From assembly GCA_029863625.1 (NCBI GenBank), contig JAOTUY010000001.1, forward strand, positions 1 through 64,000: 64,000 bases of DNA. The letters run 5' to 3'. The notes below the pieces were generated by a model. That model did not search any database. It was not told the origin of the DNA and worked only from the letters and a program-made list of their open reading frames with translations. Of this stretch, positions 27,520 through 34,899 are shown piece after piece (position 1 is the first letter of the stretch; each line of letters opens with the position of its first letter). Source of the DNA: Acidimicrobiia bacterium (lineage in GTDB: Bacteria > Actinomycetota > Acidimicrobiia > Spongiisociales > UBA4744). The translations under genes were made by a program, and so were the position numbers.

Positions 27520-29241
27520 ACCTGCTCTCACCCTGCGGTTGCGGGTTTGCGGAAGCGTTTGTAGATCCTCAGCACCCAGTGCGATGTCATCGTTGTTGCC
27601 GCCCGCCACCACCATGGGGAAGACCATCTCGTCCGGGTCGACCCGGAATTCCACAACCACGGGTCCGGAGTCAATCACGAGGGATTGGTCAATAGCCTCA
27701 GCCACATCTTCGGGGCGGTCGACTCGCCACGCCGTACATCCCATCGATCTCGCCTGTGCTGCCAGATCTGGGTAGGTCGGATGCAGGTCGACCCCGTGCC
27801 GTCGCCCTCGGTAGAACAGGTCCTGCCATTGTCGCACCATCCCGTATCCTCCATTGTTGAGGACTGCCACCTTGATCGGGATGCCATAGATGGCTGCGGT
27901 CGTGAGTTCCTGGCTAGTCATCTGGAAGCTGCCATCGCCATCGATGACATACACCAGGTCATCCGGTCGTCCCAGCTTGGCGCCGATCGCAGCTGGTACG
28001 GCAAAACCCATCGTTCCGAGTCCGCCAGAGGTGACAAAACTGCGGGGACGTCGGAAGTCCCCGAACTGTGACGCCCACATCTGATGCTGGCCGACTCCGG
28101 TGACGATCGTCGCCTCCCCTTTGGTCTTCTCCCGGAGCCTTTCGATCACATACTGTGGCTTGATCGGTCCGTCCGCGTCCTGAACGTAACTGAGGGGATA
28201 CCGGCGTTTCCACCCAGTTAGGGTCTCGAGCCATTCGCGCCGATCAGGAGGCGGCCTATTTCCCCAGGCTTGGAGCAACCGGTCAAGGATCGTGCCGGCG
28301 TCTCCCACGATGGCTACTTCCGGTACCCGAACTTTGCCTATCTCTTTTGGGTCGATGTCGATGTGGACAACTCGAGCCCGTGGCGCGAAGTGCTCGGGAT
28401 TAGCGGTGATCCGGTCGTCGAATCGCGCACCAATCACCACGAGCAGGTCGGCATGTTGGAGGGCGGTCGTTGCCGTGTAGACACCGTGCATCCCGGGCAT
28501 ACCGAGAGCCAGCCGGTGATGATCGGGAAAGGCTCCTCTGGCCTTGAGGGTGGTGACGACCGGAAGCGTTGCGGCCTCGGCAAGAGCCAGGAGCCCCTGG
28601 TGCGCCTCCGCGGCGATGATCCCACCACCGGCCAGCAAGACCGGTCGATTCGCCGATTCGAGGAGTGAGACCACCCGATCCCCAACCCGCGAGTCATGCG
28701 GCTCGCTCTCAGTTGTAGGGGATTGCGGATACGAATACGTGCTGGGTGCCGCGAGCAGGTCGGTGGGAACGTCAAGCAGGACCGGACCCGGTCGCCCGGT
28801 GGTTGCGATACGGAACGCTTCATGGACAAGGGTGGCAATGTCGTCGGCCGCCGTAGCCAGCAGAGAGGCCTTTGTGCAGGGCGTCGTGATCGCGACAATT
28901 GGAGCCTCTTGGAATGCGTCGGTCCCGATCTTGTGCGAGGCCACCTGACCGGTGATGGCCACCAGCGGAACGGAATCCATCATGGCGTCGAGCAGTGGCG
29001 TGACGAGATTGGCGGCGCCAGGGCCGGACGTGGCAAGTACCACCCCCGGTCTACCGGTGGCCTGCGCATAACCTTCCGCCATGTGGCCGGCTCCTTGCTC
29101 ATGTCGCGCGCCGATCACCCGAATCGGACACTCCAAGAGGGCGTCGTAAAGGGGTAGTACTGTCCCTCCGGGAATGCCAAACATGATTTCGACACCCTCG
29201 TGTTCGAGAGCTCGGATCAATGCTTGGGCTCCAGTCAACAT
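27448..29241 (-). CDS. ilvB: Acetolactate synthase large subunit
   Basis: A 597-residue ThDP enzyme. GIPGGTVLPLYDAL contains the Glu-region start, ARHEQGAGHMAEGYA the catalytic Glu, GDGSFQMTSQEL the ThDP-Mg motif, and YGMVRQWQDLFY is typical of biosynthetic AHAS. It condenses pyruvate (and 2-oxobutyrate) in branched-chain amino-acid synthesis. The ATG at 29241 follows GGGAGGG with five-base spacing. A promoter, an Ile-rich leader peptide and a terminator hairpin precede it. There is no ilvN downstream; instead the C-terminal ~30 residues extend antisense into the aminotransferase gene. Confidence 0.93.
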   Translation of the reverse strand: MLTGAQALIRALEHEGVEIMFGIPGGTVLPLYDALLECPIRVIGARHEQGAGHMAEGYAQATGRPGVVLATSGPGAANLVTPLLDAMMDSVPLVAITGQVASHKIGTDAFQEAPIVAITTPCTKASLLATAADDIATLVHEAFRIATTGRPGPVLLDVPTDLLAAPSTYSYPQSPTTESEPHDSRVGDRVVSLLESANRPVLLAGGGIIAAEAHQGLLALAEAATLPVVTTLKARGAFPDHHRLALGMPGMHGVYTATTALQHADLLVVIGARFDDRITANPEHFAPRARVVHIDIDPKEIGKVRVPEVAIVGDAGTILDRLLQAWGNRPPPDRREWLETLTGWKRRYPLSYVQDADGPIKPQYVIERLREKTKGEATIVTGVGQHQMWASQFGDFRRPRSFVTSGGLGTMGFAVPAAIGAKLGRPDDLVYVIDGDGSFQMTSQELTTAAIYGIPIKVAVLNNGGYGMVRQWQDLFYRGRRHGVDLHPTYPDLAAQARSMGCTAWRVDRPEDVAEAIDQSLVIDSGPVVVEFRVDPDEMVFPMVVAGGNNDDIALGAEDLQTLPQTRNRRVRAGSGPISDSSTEAAHTLFEVGRRGG

Positions 29242-29261
29242 ATGTTCCCTCCCGGGGATAT

Positions 29262-29292
29262 AAAAAACCCTCCGGCTTGAACTCGGAGGGTT
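29262..29292 (-). terminator. ilvB leader attenuator (rho-independent)
   Basis: On the minus strand the hairpin AACCCTCCG - loop of nine - CGGAGGGTT is followed at once by a T run (TTTTTT), the classical intrinsic terminator. It lies between the leader peptide stop (29318) and the ilvB start (29241), so it can end transcription before ilvB. A second hairpin (29293-29300 with 29310-29317, eight pairs with one wobble) sits just upstream and overlaps the leader-peptide stop region, giving the pause element expected in an attenuator. Confidence 0.85.
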
Positions 29293-29317
29293 ACGCACGC
29301 AGATATGTGGCGTACGT

Positions 29318-29353
29318 TCAGCAGATAATGATCGTCGTCGAGAAGCTGTTCAT
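29318..29353 (-). CDS. ilvB leader peptide with three consecutive Ile codons
   Basis: An 11-codon frame: MNSFSTTIIIC and a TGA stop. Three adjacent isoleucine codons (ATC ATT ATC) near the end make it a regulatory peptide that stalls ribosomes when charged tRNA-Ile is scarce. The frame begins only two or three bases from the predicted transcription start, so it would be translated from a nearly leaderless message, common in actinobacteria. No Shine-Dalgarno sequence is present. It is followed by a pause-like hairpin and the terminator before ilvB. Confidence 0.75.
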   Translation of the reverse strand: MNSFSTTIIIC

Positions 29354-29362
29354 GATCGCTGC

Positions 29363-29391
29363 AGTATGCCCGATGACCCTATGACAGTCAA
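29363..29391 (-). promoter_or_regulatory. ilvB promoter
   Basis: On the minus strand TTGACT (29391-29386) is separated by exactly 17 bases from CATACT (29368-29363). Both match vegetative sigma-70-type boxes with one mismatch each (TTGACA, TATACT-like). Predicted start of transcription is around 29356, placing the leader-peptide ATG two to three bases downstream. Confidence 0.65.
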
Positions 29392-29855
29392 TGGCTTCCT
29401 CGACTGAGTGGGGTGGGGTCCGGCCCACGCGAAAGTTTGGGGGACTCACAGGCCGAGTACAACGATAACGATTCGCTGGGTGTTTCGATCACGCAACGCG
29501 AACACTCTCGCAGTTCCGATTCCTTGCGGGAGCTAGCGCAACACCTCGTCACTATCACCACCGAGTCTTGTCTCTCCGGGCTGTTCGCTGAGTCGCAAGA
29601 CCCCTACCGAGACGATCTAGCCCGCGTCTATCCCGCGTCCGCTGCCGACCACGGCGGTCCCTGATGCTTGCGTTGGATCGACTCCATGAGCACCGCCAGG
29701 AGGTACCCATGGGAAGCTACCGAACTCGGGCGCGTCCACTTTGCGTCCACAAAAGAAGGAGAAATGGCCATAAACGAAGCGAAACGATGAGAGCCAAAGC
29801 CCTTTGCAGCACAAGGAATTTTGGCTGATTGCCAACGTCGGTGCGACCCCCTAAT

Positions 29856-29902
29856 CATCCCTGATAAGGATGAGGCCCCTGGTTCAAGTCCAGGTGGGCC
29901 CA
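29856..29902 (+). pseudogene. 3' half of tRNA-Ile (GAT), attachment-site-like
   Basis: A perfect anticodon stem-loop (CATCC CTGATAA GGATG, anticodon GAT), a five-base variable loop, a perfect T arm (CCTGG TTCAAGT CCAGG) and a 3' acceptor strand TGGGCCC with discriminator A. The 5' half is missing: no GGGCCCA acceptor strand or D arm precedes it. A 3' tRNA half with unrelated flanks is the form left by integration or excision of a mobile element in a tRNA gene. Around it, 29354-29975 contains the ilvB promoter but no convincing gene. Confidence 0.75.
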
Positions 29903-29975
29903 CTACAGAAAACCCGCCCCGTTGGCTTTCGACGGTCCTGGATCCCTCTTCGCTGAGAGGCTGGTGCTGTTCAGT

Positions 29976-30614
29976 TCATTTGAGGCTGAATGGTGGGTAT
30001 TGGTCGGTGACCAGCAAGGACGCGTAAGCGTCTACTCGCAGAGCCCATCGGCCAACGCCTACCACGTAATCGAAGAGTGCCCGGGGGTAGCTTCCGGTGA
30101 AGAGGATGGCGAACCAGGCGACGACCCAAACGACAATGGCGATGACCCCCAGTACGGCAAGGACGATGAAGTGGGGAATGGCCAACAGCCACTTCACCAA
30201 CGGCAACCAGCGGTTGAGGTCGTGCTCGACGTCGGGGTAATCGATCTCGAGATGCACCGACTGCTCGTCGACGGTCGAGGGATACTGGTCGGTCAACAAG
30301 AAGAAGTAGGCTGCGACCCTGGCTCCGAAGCGGGTCAGTTCTCGGACGAAGTCGAACCACCAGCGTGGGTACCGCATGCGGAACACGATCATCAGCATCG
30401 TTGCGATCGCCAGCCCACCGGTAATACCCAGGCCGGTCCTTTCGATCTGTTCGCCGGTCTCGGCCAGGGTCTCGTTCCCGGTGGCGGTGAGCAGGGACAG
30501 AATGATGCCGATGGGGATGATCCAGATCAGGCGGAAGAACGTCGTGAACCGGTCAAGCTTTTCGGGATAGTCGATGTCGAGCCGGGCGGCGTAGGAATCG
30601 GGCGGGGTGACCAC
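29976..30614 (-). CDS. DUF4389 domain membrane protein
   Basis: A 212-residue DUF4389 protein with two halves. YAARLDIDYPEKLDRFTTFFRLIWIIPI contains the first family motif and leads into a hydrophobic segment (LAIATMLMIVFRMRYPRWWFDF); the second half repeats the theme with VHLEIDYPDVEHDLNRWLPLVK and a membrane segment (FIVLAVLGVIAIVVWVVAWFAILFTG), then YPRALFDYVVG. Members are membrane proteins of unknown function, common in actinobacteria. It stands alone. The 30615-31104 gap downstream of its start carries a hairpin and no clear gene. Confidence 0.85.
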   Translation of the reverse strand: MVTPPDSYAARLDIDYPEKLDRFTTFFRLIWIIPIGIILSLLTATGNETLAETGEQIERTGLGITGGLAIATMLMIVFRMRYPRWWFDFVRELTRFGARVAAYFFLLTDQYPSTVDEQSVHLEIDYPDVEHDLNRWLPLVKWLLAIPHFIVLAVLGVIAIVVWVVAWFAILFTGSYPRALFDYVVGVGRWALRVDAYASLLVTDQYPPFSLK

Positions 30615-31046
30615 GTCTATCTCCTCTTGTTAGGCCACGGCGAACCCTAGTGGACCGGTCGCCAGGCCGAACCCGAGCGGTCCGGGATCGTGCGGCCCTA
30701 CCGCGTGCGAGCTTGGCCACATACTGTTGGGACGACTCGGCGGCTCAGGAGCATGCGATGAGCCCAAGACAACTGCGGCTCACCTGATGTCCGCACGAGA
30801 GGCCGGCGGAGTCTTTTTTATCATCGGCGCACCGTTCGGCAGCCCAGGCGAGACCGTCGGCTACGGCGTTCTCGCTGCCATCCACTTCATGCTCGCCTGG
30901 GCGCACTGAATCGGTCCAACGACAAGCTCATAGAACGGGCAACCCTGGCGAACGGGACCGACTTGGAGGGCCGCGCATTCGACCAATTCGGTGCGGCGGA
31001 ACGTCGCGGAGTCGAACCGGCCGAGAATCCGAAATCAGACACGCTT

Positions 31047-31079
31047 CGCCCCGGGCCGTCGGAAGAGCGGCCCGGGGCG
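31047..31079. terminator. Strong GC hairpin after the exported-protein gene
   Basis: CGCCCCGGGCCG and its exact reverse complement enclose a nine-base loop, giving a 12-pair stem. It lies 26 bases past the stop of the minus-strand gene at 31105 and ends the regulator-kinase-exported protein run. No T run follows on the minus strand, so it may be a rho-assisted or 3'-protecting element. Confidence 0.55.
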
Positions 31080-31104
31080 ATTGGTGCGAGGGCGCTAGGT
31101 CGAC

Positions 31105-31833
31105 CTAGCTATTGTCATCGGCACCATCCCGAACCCGGATGCGAACCTCGCCGTCTTCAAGTTCTGCATTGAACTGGATACGCCGTGAACCGTTGCGGAA
31201 GTCAGCCTCCACCTCACGGCCAGATGCCACCTCTACCTCAGACGCCCAGCCAACTGAGGGATCGACCGAAACAATCGTGAGGCTCGAGCCACTCGAAGCA
31301 ATGGTCACAGTCCCACCGCCACCAGCCTTATAGGTCACCGAAGAACCACTGTCGTTGGCGGCCGACGGCATCGTGGTCGACGTGAAGCCCGAACTGGCCG
31401 GGATTGTCGTCGATGCGCTTGTCGAACCATCGGCTCCACCATTGTCATCGGCACCATCCCGAACCCGGATGCGAACCTCGCCGTCTTCAAGTTCTGCATT
31501 GAACTGGATACGCCGTGAACCGTTGCGGAAATCAGCCTCCACCTCACGGCCGGCGGCTACTTCGACCTCTGATACCCAACCTTGCGCTGCCTCGGCGGCA
31601 ACGATTGACAGGGACGCACCATCCGAAGCGACGGTCACCGTCCCGGCGTCGCCGACCTCATACACGGTGGTCTCGGCGTTACCCCGGGCGGGAAGGGTTG
31701 TCGAGGTGGGCGAGGTGGTTGAGGTAGTCGAGGTCGAGAGGTCCGACCCCGATTTGGCGATTGCTGCTCCGATACTTAGTGCCAGCAGAACTACCAGGAT
31801 TGTGCCAAGTACTACTGAGATTCGCTTAGACAT
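31105..31833 (-). CDS. Exported protein with two copies of an unrecognised ~65-residue domain
   Basis: A 242-residue protein. Residues 1-26 form an N-terminal membrane anchor or signal (ISVVLGTILVVLLALSIGAA). A Ser/Thr linker (31-50) leads to repeat 1 (about 56-128), a second Ser/Thr linker and repeat 2 (166-238). Each repeat reads GTVTxAS, SLxIV, GWxSEVEVAxGREVEADF, then RRIQFNAELEDGEVRIRVRDGADD, a pattern of alternating beta strands with acidic edges. I do not recognise the domain. AAAGGAG precedes the ATG. The gene follows the histidine kinase by 104 bases on the same strand, and a relative is encoded at 34044. A secreted or surface sensor or ligand protein is an inference. Confidence 0.75.
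   Translation of the reverse strand: MSKRISVVLGTILVVLLALSIGAAIAKSGSDLSTSTTSTTSPTSTTLPARGNAETTVYEVGDAGTVTVASDGASLSIVAAEAAQGWVSEVEVAAGREVEADFRNGSRRIQFNAELEDGEVRIRVRDGADDNGGADGSTSASTTIPASSGFTSTTMPSAANDSGSSVTYKAGGGGTVTIASSGSSLTIVSVDPSVGWASEVEVASGREVEADFRNGSRRIQFNAELEDGEVRIRVRDGADDNS
31111..31221. repeat. 111-bp direct repeat, copy 1
   Basis: Identical to 31441-31551 except for one base (31201 G versus 31531 A), 330 bases apart in the same frame. It encodes the second half of each domain copy (GREVEADF to RVRDGADD), while the first halves differ clearly between copies. This points to recent gene conversion or selection for an identical strand set. Confidence 0.95.
31441..31551. repeat. 111-bp direct repeat, copy 2
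   Basis: Partner of 31111-31221, with a single substitution that leaves the protein unchanged (GAC versus GAT, both Asp). It lies in the N-proximal domain copy of the exported protein gene. Confidence 0.95.
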
Positions 31834-31910
31834 TCTTTCTGTCTCCTTTGTTGAGGCGATGCTTGGAGCCAGAATGCCTGAGCCGATATTTGAAGGTCCT
31901 CCGCTGTTGG

Positions 31911-31922
31911 TTAGGAAAACCT
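31911..31922. promoter_or_regulatory. Candidate response-regulator site (TTAGG-N4-CCT)
   Basis: In the 104-base gap between the kinase stop and the exported-protein start: TTAGG AAAA CCT. It resembles the perfect TTAGG-N5-CCTAA dyad at 33983-33997, which precedes the other two ends of this module. It may bind the encoded OmpR-type regulator; this is inference from two sites. Confidence 0.35.
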
Positions 31923-31937
31923 CTTTTCCCAAGCCGG

Positions 31938-33251
31938 TCAGAAAGGCCGGTTTAACCGACTGGGGCCCCGCCCGCCACTAGCCAACGGCAGCACCACACG
32001 AACCACTGTGCCGGACGGATGACCCGCATCCCAGCGGGCTTCACCGCCAGCCGCCTCTGCCGTTCTACGCACAATGTCAGCGCCTAGACCAGTCGACCGG
32101 CCCCCGCTTACCCCTCGTTCCAACAAGCCGGGGTCAGAAATCCCAGGGCCCTCGTCGGCAACCACCAGCTCGACCAGCTCACGAGCCGATTCATGCAAAG
32201 CGACGCGATACCCGGTGCCAGCAGGGGTATGTGCAAACACATTGCCCAGCAGAGCATCCAACATCGCCTCGAAATCGGCGGGAGGTCCATTCACTGCACA
32301 GCTTTGGGGCCCGACGTCAAGGTTCCATTCACGGTCCTGATCGGCTGCTAGCGAGCCCCAGTAATTCACGCGCTCAGTAACTATCCCAGCCAGGTCGGCA
32401 GCGCCCCCACCTTCCCGCACCGATCGACGGGCCTCATTGATGACGTGGCTCACCACACGCTCGAGTTCGTCCACGTCCTGGTGGAGCCGAGTCACGTCAG
32501 CATGCTTGCCAAGGGCCTCGATATCGAGCTTCAAAGCAGTGAGGGGCGTACGCAGCCGGTGCGAGATATCGGCGGCCGTTTCCCGTTCTCGATCCATCAA
32601 CATACTCACCCTCCCGGTCAGCGTATTGAAGGCCATGCCAACCTCGGCCAGCTCGCTCGGACCCCCCGGTTCCACCGCTACGGTGAGTTCGCCCCTTCCC
32701 AATCTATGCGTCGCTTCAACAAGGTCGGCTATCGGCTTCACGACGGCCCGGCCCATACGGTCGGCCACCACGAAGGCCAATCCGACCAGTCCTAATCCGA
32801 GCGCACCAAGAACTATCCATGCCGATGCTACGTTTTTGGTGAGAACCTCCTCAGGAACGGCAATCACAATGACCCAGGAAGGATCTGACCCGCGCAACAC
32901 CGGGACCACCACCGCCTGGCCTCCAACAAGTAGCTGCCGATAAGCCTGCCCTAAGTCCCGGGCCGCGGTCAGATCGATACCAACCGGCAGGGATGCCCCC
33001 AGTACCATCCCGTCAGACAGCATCACCGACGTATCGGGTGTTGCCGCCAGGGTCCTCTCCAGCAAGGCGATTGAATCCAGTCCACCATCAATCGTTGACG
33101 TAAAGCGAGCCACAGTCTGTGCCTCGCGTTCGGCCGCTGTCATCGCTCGGTCCACGGCTAGATCACGAATCAGCACAGCTAGCGGCACCAAAAAGGCGAT
33201 TATCACGATCGAGGTAATCGACAGGGCGTAGAGGGAGAGCCAACGCCTCAC
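31938..33251 (-). CDS. HAMP-domain sensor histidine kinase
   Basis: A 437-residue membrane kinase: first membrane segment about 9-29, a ~110-residue extracytoplasmic region, second segment about 143-163, HAMP, then the H box ADISHRLRTPLTALK with His231. The ATPase has LLGNVFAHTPAGTG, DEGPGIS and GRSTGLGADIV. Its start overlaps the response-regulator stop by four bases, so the pair is co-translated. The extracytoplasmic part is small and lacks a known sensor domain. The neighbouring exported proteins could supply or modulate its signal (inference). Confidence 0.9.
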   Translation of the reverse strand: MRRWLSLYALSITSIVIIAFLVPLAVLIRDLAVDRAMTAAEREAQTVARFTSTIDGGLDSIALLERTLAATPDTSVMLSDGMVLGASLPVGIDLTAARDLGQAYRQLLVGGQAVVVPVLRGSDPSWVIVIAVPEEVLTKNVASAWIVLGALGLGLVGLAFVVADRMGRAVVKPIADLVEATHRLGRGELTVAVEPGGPSELAEVGMAFNTLTGRVSMLMDRERETAADISHRLRTPLTALKLDIEALGKHADVTRLHQDVDELERVVSHVINEARRSVREGGGAADLAGIVTERVNYWGSLAADQDREWNLDVGPQSCAVNGPPADFEAMLDALLGNVFAHTPAGTGYRVALHESARELVELVVADEGPGISDPGLLERGVSGGRSTGLGADIVRRTAEAAGGEARWDAGHPSGTVVRVVLPLASGGRGPSRLNRPF

Positions 33252-33931
33252 GAATCAGGGGCCACAAGCTTGACACCGACACCATGAACGGTCCGCAGAT
33301 ACCGGGATTCAGCCGCACTCTCGCCCAGCTTGCGGCGCAACACCGACAGATGGACGTCGACGGTCTTGTCCGCACCGCCATACGGCTGCCGCCAAACTTC
33401 GGCCAGGAGCTCACGCTTGGAAACGACAACTCCGACCCTTTCAGCCAAATACGCAAGGAGGTCGAATTCCTTCCTCGTTAGGTCGAGGGGTACCCCACCA
33501 AGAGTCGCGACTCGCTGCTCAACATCCACAACCAACTCGCTTACGACCATTGGCGCGCGAATGGTTCCGCCCACCACACGGCGGATGATCGCCTCGATGC
33601 GGGCTTGCAGTTGAGCACCCGAAAAAGGCTTGACGATATAGTCGTCGGCTCCGTCACGCAGGATCCGAACGATCTCGCCCTCCTCGTCACGTGCAGTCGC
33701 AACGATCACAGGGACGGCGCTGATCGACCTGATCATCTTGAGTGCCTGACCCCCATCAATGTCGGGCAGCCCAAGGTCAAGAACCACTATGTCCAAGCCG
33801 CCTTCAGCAGTGCGCTGGACGCCCTCCATGCCCGAGGACAGTGACTCGACGCTGTGTCCTTCCTCTGCCAGGAAGATGGCAAGACCTTGCCGAATCGATT
33901 GGTCATCCTCGATTATCAGAATCGATGGCAT
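33248..33931 (-). CDS. OmpR/PhoB-type response regulator
   Basis: A 227-residue regulator. Receiver: acidic pair Asp9-Asp10, phospho-acceptor Asp52 in VVLDLGLPDIDG, Thr79 and Lys101 in YIVKPFSG. DNA-binding winged helix with LTRKEFDLLAYLAER, then KTVDVHLSVLRRKLG (recognition helix) and RTVHGVGVKL. First gene of the minus-strand regulator-kinase-exported protein run and divergent from the exported-protein gene at 34044. A perfect TTAGG-N5-CCTAA dyad sits in the shared promoter gap. Confidence 0.93.
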   Translation of the reverse strand: MPSILIIEDDQSIRQGLAIFLAEEGHSVESLSSGMEGVQRTAEGGLDIVVLDLGLPDIDGGQALKMIRSISAVPVIVATARDEEGEIVRILRDGADDYIVKPFSGAQLQARIEAIIRRVVGGTIRAPMVVSELVVDVEQRVATLGGVPLDLTRKEFDLLAYLAERVGVVVSKRELLAEVWRQPYGGADKTVDVHLSVLRRKLGESAAESRYLRTVHGVGVKLVAPDS

Positions 33932-33982
33932 AGCAGCATCCTATTGGTGAATGACGGCGCACCACCACGAGAATCGGCCAAA

Positions 33983-33997
33983 TTAGGGATTACCTAA
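33983..33997. promoter_or_regulatory. Inverted repeat in regulator/exported-protein promoter gap
   Basis: TTAGG GATTA CCTAA, a perfect five-base dyad with five-base spacing, in the 112-base gap between the divergent response-regulator and exported-protein starts. Typical position for an autoregulatory operator. A related half-matching site lies at 31911-31922. Confidence 0.45.
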
Positions 33998-34043
33998 CTT
34001 TTCTCAGATAGAGCTCTAACCGAACACCTGCGATAGTTGAGTC

Positions 34044-34619
34044 ATGCCGAACTGGACAAAACTCGCTGCGGGCTGGGCGCTGGCCGCCACGATTGCCCTC
34101 GCTTTCTCCTGGGGGGCCGTTGCTCAGGTGCGAAACAGGGTCATCGAGCCCACCGTTGAGATCCCGACCGCTGCGGCCTCCGCTTCCACTCCGGCTCCCC
34201 CCGGTCAAACAACCACATCCGCTCCGTCCGTCATCAGACTCGAGCCAGAGGTGATCGATTCGGCGAACTCGACCATTCCGCTGCCAGTTACCTCCATCAC
34301 TACAACGGCTCAACCACCCGGGACCACGTCAACGACTACCCCACAAGCGCCGCCAACGGCGACCATCACGACAGCCGCGCCACAGACGCAAACGTCTAGC
34401 TACACGCTGGTCGGAGGTGTCGTCACTATCAGCTACTCACCGGGCGTGATCACTTTCGTGTCTGCAATCCCTCAGCCTGGCTTCAGCACCGACCGCACCG
34501 CGACGGGCCCCGACGAAGTTCGAATCCGGTTCGAAAGCGAGAGCCATACCTCTGATTTCCACGCCGAGTGGAAAGAAGGCGAGCTCAAGATCACCAAGAA
34601 CGAGACCGGTCAAGGCTGA
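34044..34619 (+). CDS. Exported protein with single copy of the unrecognised domain
   Basis: A 191-residue protein. An N-terminal anchor or signal (about 8-28: AAGWALAATIALAFSWGAVA) is followed by a ~90-residue Pro/Thr/Ser-rich linker and a C-terminal domain (119-185): YTLVGGVVTISYSPGVITFVSA, then GPDEVRIRFESESHTSDFHAEWKEGELKI. This aligns with the repeats of 31105-31833 (GTVTIAS..LTIVSVDP..VEADF..RRIQFNAELEDGEVRI) at low identity but equal spacing. Divergent from the response-regulator gene. No good ribosome site precedes the ATG. Function unknown. Confidence 0.65.
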   Translation: MPNWTKLAAGWALAATIALAFSWGAVAQVRNRVIEPTVEIPTAAASASTPAPPGQTTTSAPSVIRLEPEVIDSANSTIPLPVTSITTTAQPPGTTSTTTPQAPPTATITTAAPQTQTSSYTLVGGVVTISYSPGVITFVSAIPQPGFSTDRTATGPDEVRIRFESESHTSDFHAEWKEGELKITKNETGQG

Positions 34620-34811
34620 TCTCAGCCCTCATTGCGGGCCAATGATGAACGAGCAATGCCTCCCAAGATTCCCGCCGCCCGAACCGTCCGCAGAGAATCC
34701 GGAAGCGGCCGGAAGAGCTTGAGAACTGACGAAAACCCATCAGCAAGCAAAAGGCCATGTTAGAGGCCATTGCCGGGCGTTTACCCAGCCAGGCGGATTG
34801 GCTGTTCATGC

Positions 34812-34854
34812 CTGATTACGGACGAGGCCCCCGGTTCAGGTCCGGGTGGGTCCC
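34812..34854 (+). pseudogene. Second 3' half of tRNA-Ile, diverged
   Basis: Anticodon loop CTGATTA (GAT), a 3' anticodon strand CGGAC without its 5' partner, a perfect T arm (CCCGG TTCAGGT CCGGG) and acceptor strand TGGGTCC. It aligns with the 29856-29902 copy along its length with about one substitution in five and one extra base. Both are on the plus strand and frame a 4.9-kb segment. The 280-base gap 34620-34899 contains no other recognisable feature. Confidence 0.6.
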
Positions 34855-34899
34855 CTGCCGGTCGCGGGGCAGTTTCGTGATCCATTCACCGAAGCAACA

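Noticed and set aside
29413..29664. 83-codon plus-strand frame in the ilvB upstream gap
   Set aside because: No ribosome site, no family pattern and GTG start; could be a relic of a recombinase near the tRNA scar, but nothing supports it.
29628..29903. 91-codon minus-strand frame starting MGPPGLEPGASSL
   Set aside because: This is the translation of the reverse strand of the tRNA 3' half, a well-known false gene.
30727..30909. 60-codon frame with a hydrophobic end
   Set aside because: No ribosome site or recognisable features, and the gap carries other frames of the same size.
30990..31040. GTTCGA-like T-loop on the minus strand suggesting a tRNA
   Set aside because: The flanking bases do not form a T stem, and no acceptor or anticodon arm is present.
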